Source of the DNA: an uncultured Thiotrichaceae bacterium | GTDB taxonomy: Bacteria; Pseudomonadota; Gammaproteobacteria; Thiotrichales; Thiotrichaceae | Reading direction: 5' to 3' | DNA: 64,000 nucleotides | Assembly: GCA_937925855.1 (NCBI GenBank) | Contig: CALAMO010000035.1 | Coordinates: 32,509-96,508, forward strand | Shown: positions 63,339 to 64,000 of the stretch, one piece after another | How the letters are laid out: each line of letters opens with the position of its first letter | Position numbering within the stretch: position 1 is the stretch's first letter | The notes under the pieces: generated by a model | What the model saw: the letters and a program-made list of their open reading frames with translations, nothing else | Told to the model about the DNA's origin: nothing | Database searches by the model: none | Program-made: the position numbers and the translations under genes

Positions 63339-64000
63339 TGGTTACCTGATGAATAAGGTATTAAGACGCTACCTAAGCTTCCAAGCGTAAACCAGCTATG
63401 TTTGAGTGGTTGCCTGATGAATAAGGTATTAAGACGATGCCCAGCCCTCTGTTGGAATCATTCGCAGGATTTGAGCGGTTGCCTGATGAATAAGGTATTA
63501 AGACCTTACATTCCCCATCGCTGGACCATTATCAATTGGTTTGAGTGGTTGCCTGATGAATAAGGTATTAAGACGTAATTGCAGGTACTGTTTCAGCTAA
63601 CACAAGTTTGAGTGGTTGCCTGATGAATAAGGTATTAAGACCTTCAACAGCTTCGTCTAAGACGAAGCGGTCGAAGTTTGAGTGGTTGCCTGATGAATAA
63701 GGTATTAAGACACCCTGGTATGAAGCCATTTCGTCGACAAGGTCGTTTTAGTGGTTGCCTGATGAATAAGGTATTAAGACATTTTATTTAGGAATTATAT
63801 TCCTCAGACGCTCGTTTGAGTGGTTGCCTGATGAATAAGGTATTAAGATAAAACACAACGGACAAAACAACCAAACATAAGGCGTTTGAGTGGTTGCCTG
63901 ATGAATAAGGTATTAAGATAAAACACAACGGACAAAACAACCAAACATAAGGCGTTTGAGTGGTTGCCTGATGAATAAGGTATTAAGATATAGTCGCGAT
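63339..64000 (+). CRISPR. CRISPR array 3, at least ten repeats, continues beyond the window
   Basis: The first repeat (63339-63367) lacks its first seven bases and has the TTACC form of array 2. Full repeats start at 63400, 63469, 63539, 63606, 63676, 63745, 63814, 63884 and 63954, all TTGCC. Variants: 63469 begins ATTTGAGCGG, 63745 begins GTTTTAG, and the last three end AAGAT. Spacers are 31-34 bases. The spacers at 63850-63883 and 63920-63953 are identical. No leader copy precedes it. The array has the same direction as arrays 1 and 2. Confidence 0.97.

Noticed and set aside
63642..63675. Inverted repeat in an array 3 spacer read as a terminator within the array
   Set aside because: There is no T run after it and it fills exactly one spacer between two normal repeats.

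Overview
The window reads as chromosome of a gammaproteobacterium, probably marine or polysaccharide-degrading. Support comes from pyruvate dehydrogenase genes aceE-aceF-lpd (an AceE-type E1, with a lipoyl domain on the E3), rnt, rnr, rlmB, sucA, a secreted PL7 alginate lyase, and a tRNA-Leu with encoded CCA. The species cannot be fixed from the sequence alone.

Layout. 1-4000: a decaying catabolic cluster. It has the tail of a GcvT-like dehydrogenase, a 2-keto-4-pentenoate hydratase, a MATE exporter with no usual start codon, a GntR regulator remnant, a fumarylacetoacetate hydrolase and an intradiol dioxygenase that has lost its catalytic core. 4109-6901: a multidomain alginate lyase. 6911-7890: a graveyard of gene pieces (GNAT, GST, methyltransferase, HD phosphohydrolase). 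7898-12022: a PIN-type toxin-antitoxin pair, an ABC exporter and an AGE-family sugar isomerase. 12465-18830: an AT-rich gene for a 2121-residue membrane P-loop protein with TPR-like C-terminal half, ended by a strong hairpin. 18887-31426: secreted DUF1501/DUF1800 proteins, a PLP-aminotransferase/hydroxyacid-dehydrogenase fusion, transporters, a GT-C membrane protein, a YHYH lipoprotein and an SDR. 31521-46143: housekeeping genes for central metabolism and RNA processing. 46300-46525: tRNA-Leu(CAG) with its own promoter and terminator.

46670-64000 is a type III-B CRISPR-Cas island with three arrays sharing one 36-bp repeat. In order it holds: a membrane coiled-coil protein; leader plus array 1; a TumE/TumA toxin-antitoxin pair; an adaptation block (unknown 221-aa protein, cas2, cas1, stand-alone reverse transcriptase); leader plus array 2; cas6, whose start codon lies inside the last repeat of array 2; a broken CARF gene; a HigBA pair; an antitoxin remnant; a second, apparently C-terminally shortened CARF gene; the cmr1-cmr6 operon; a membrane-anchored unknown protein as last operon gene; and array 3, which runs off the window. 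Cas10/Cmr2 keeps its GGDD cyclase motif but shows no HD nuclease domain, so immunity probably acts through RNA cleavage by Cmr4 and cyclic-oligoadenylate signalling.

The adaptation block looks damaged or unusual. Cas2 changes frame near its end and runs directly into a Cas1 that lacks its N-terminal domain. The most promising leads for something undescribed are the 221-aa protein translationally coupled to cas2, the membrane protein closing the cmr operon, the membrane coiled-coil protein before array 1, and the giant 2121-residue P-loop protein. All functional calls were made by reading motifs; no database search was possible.
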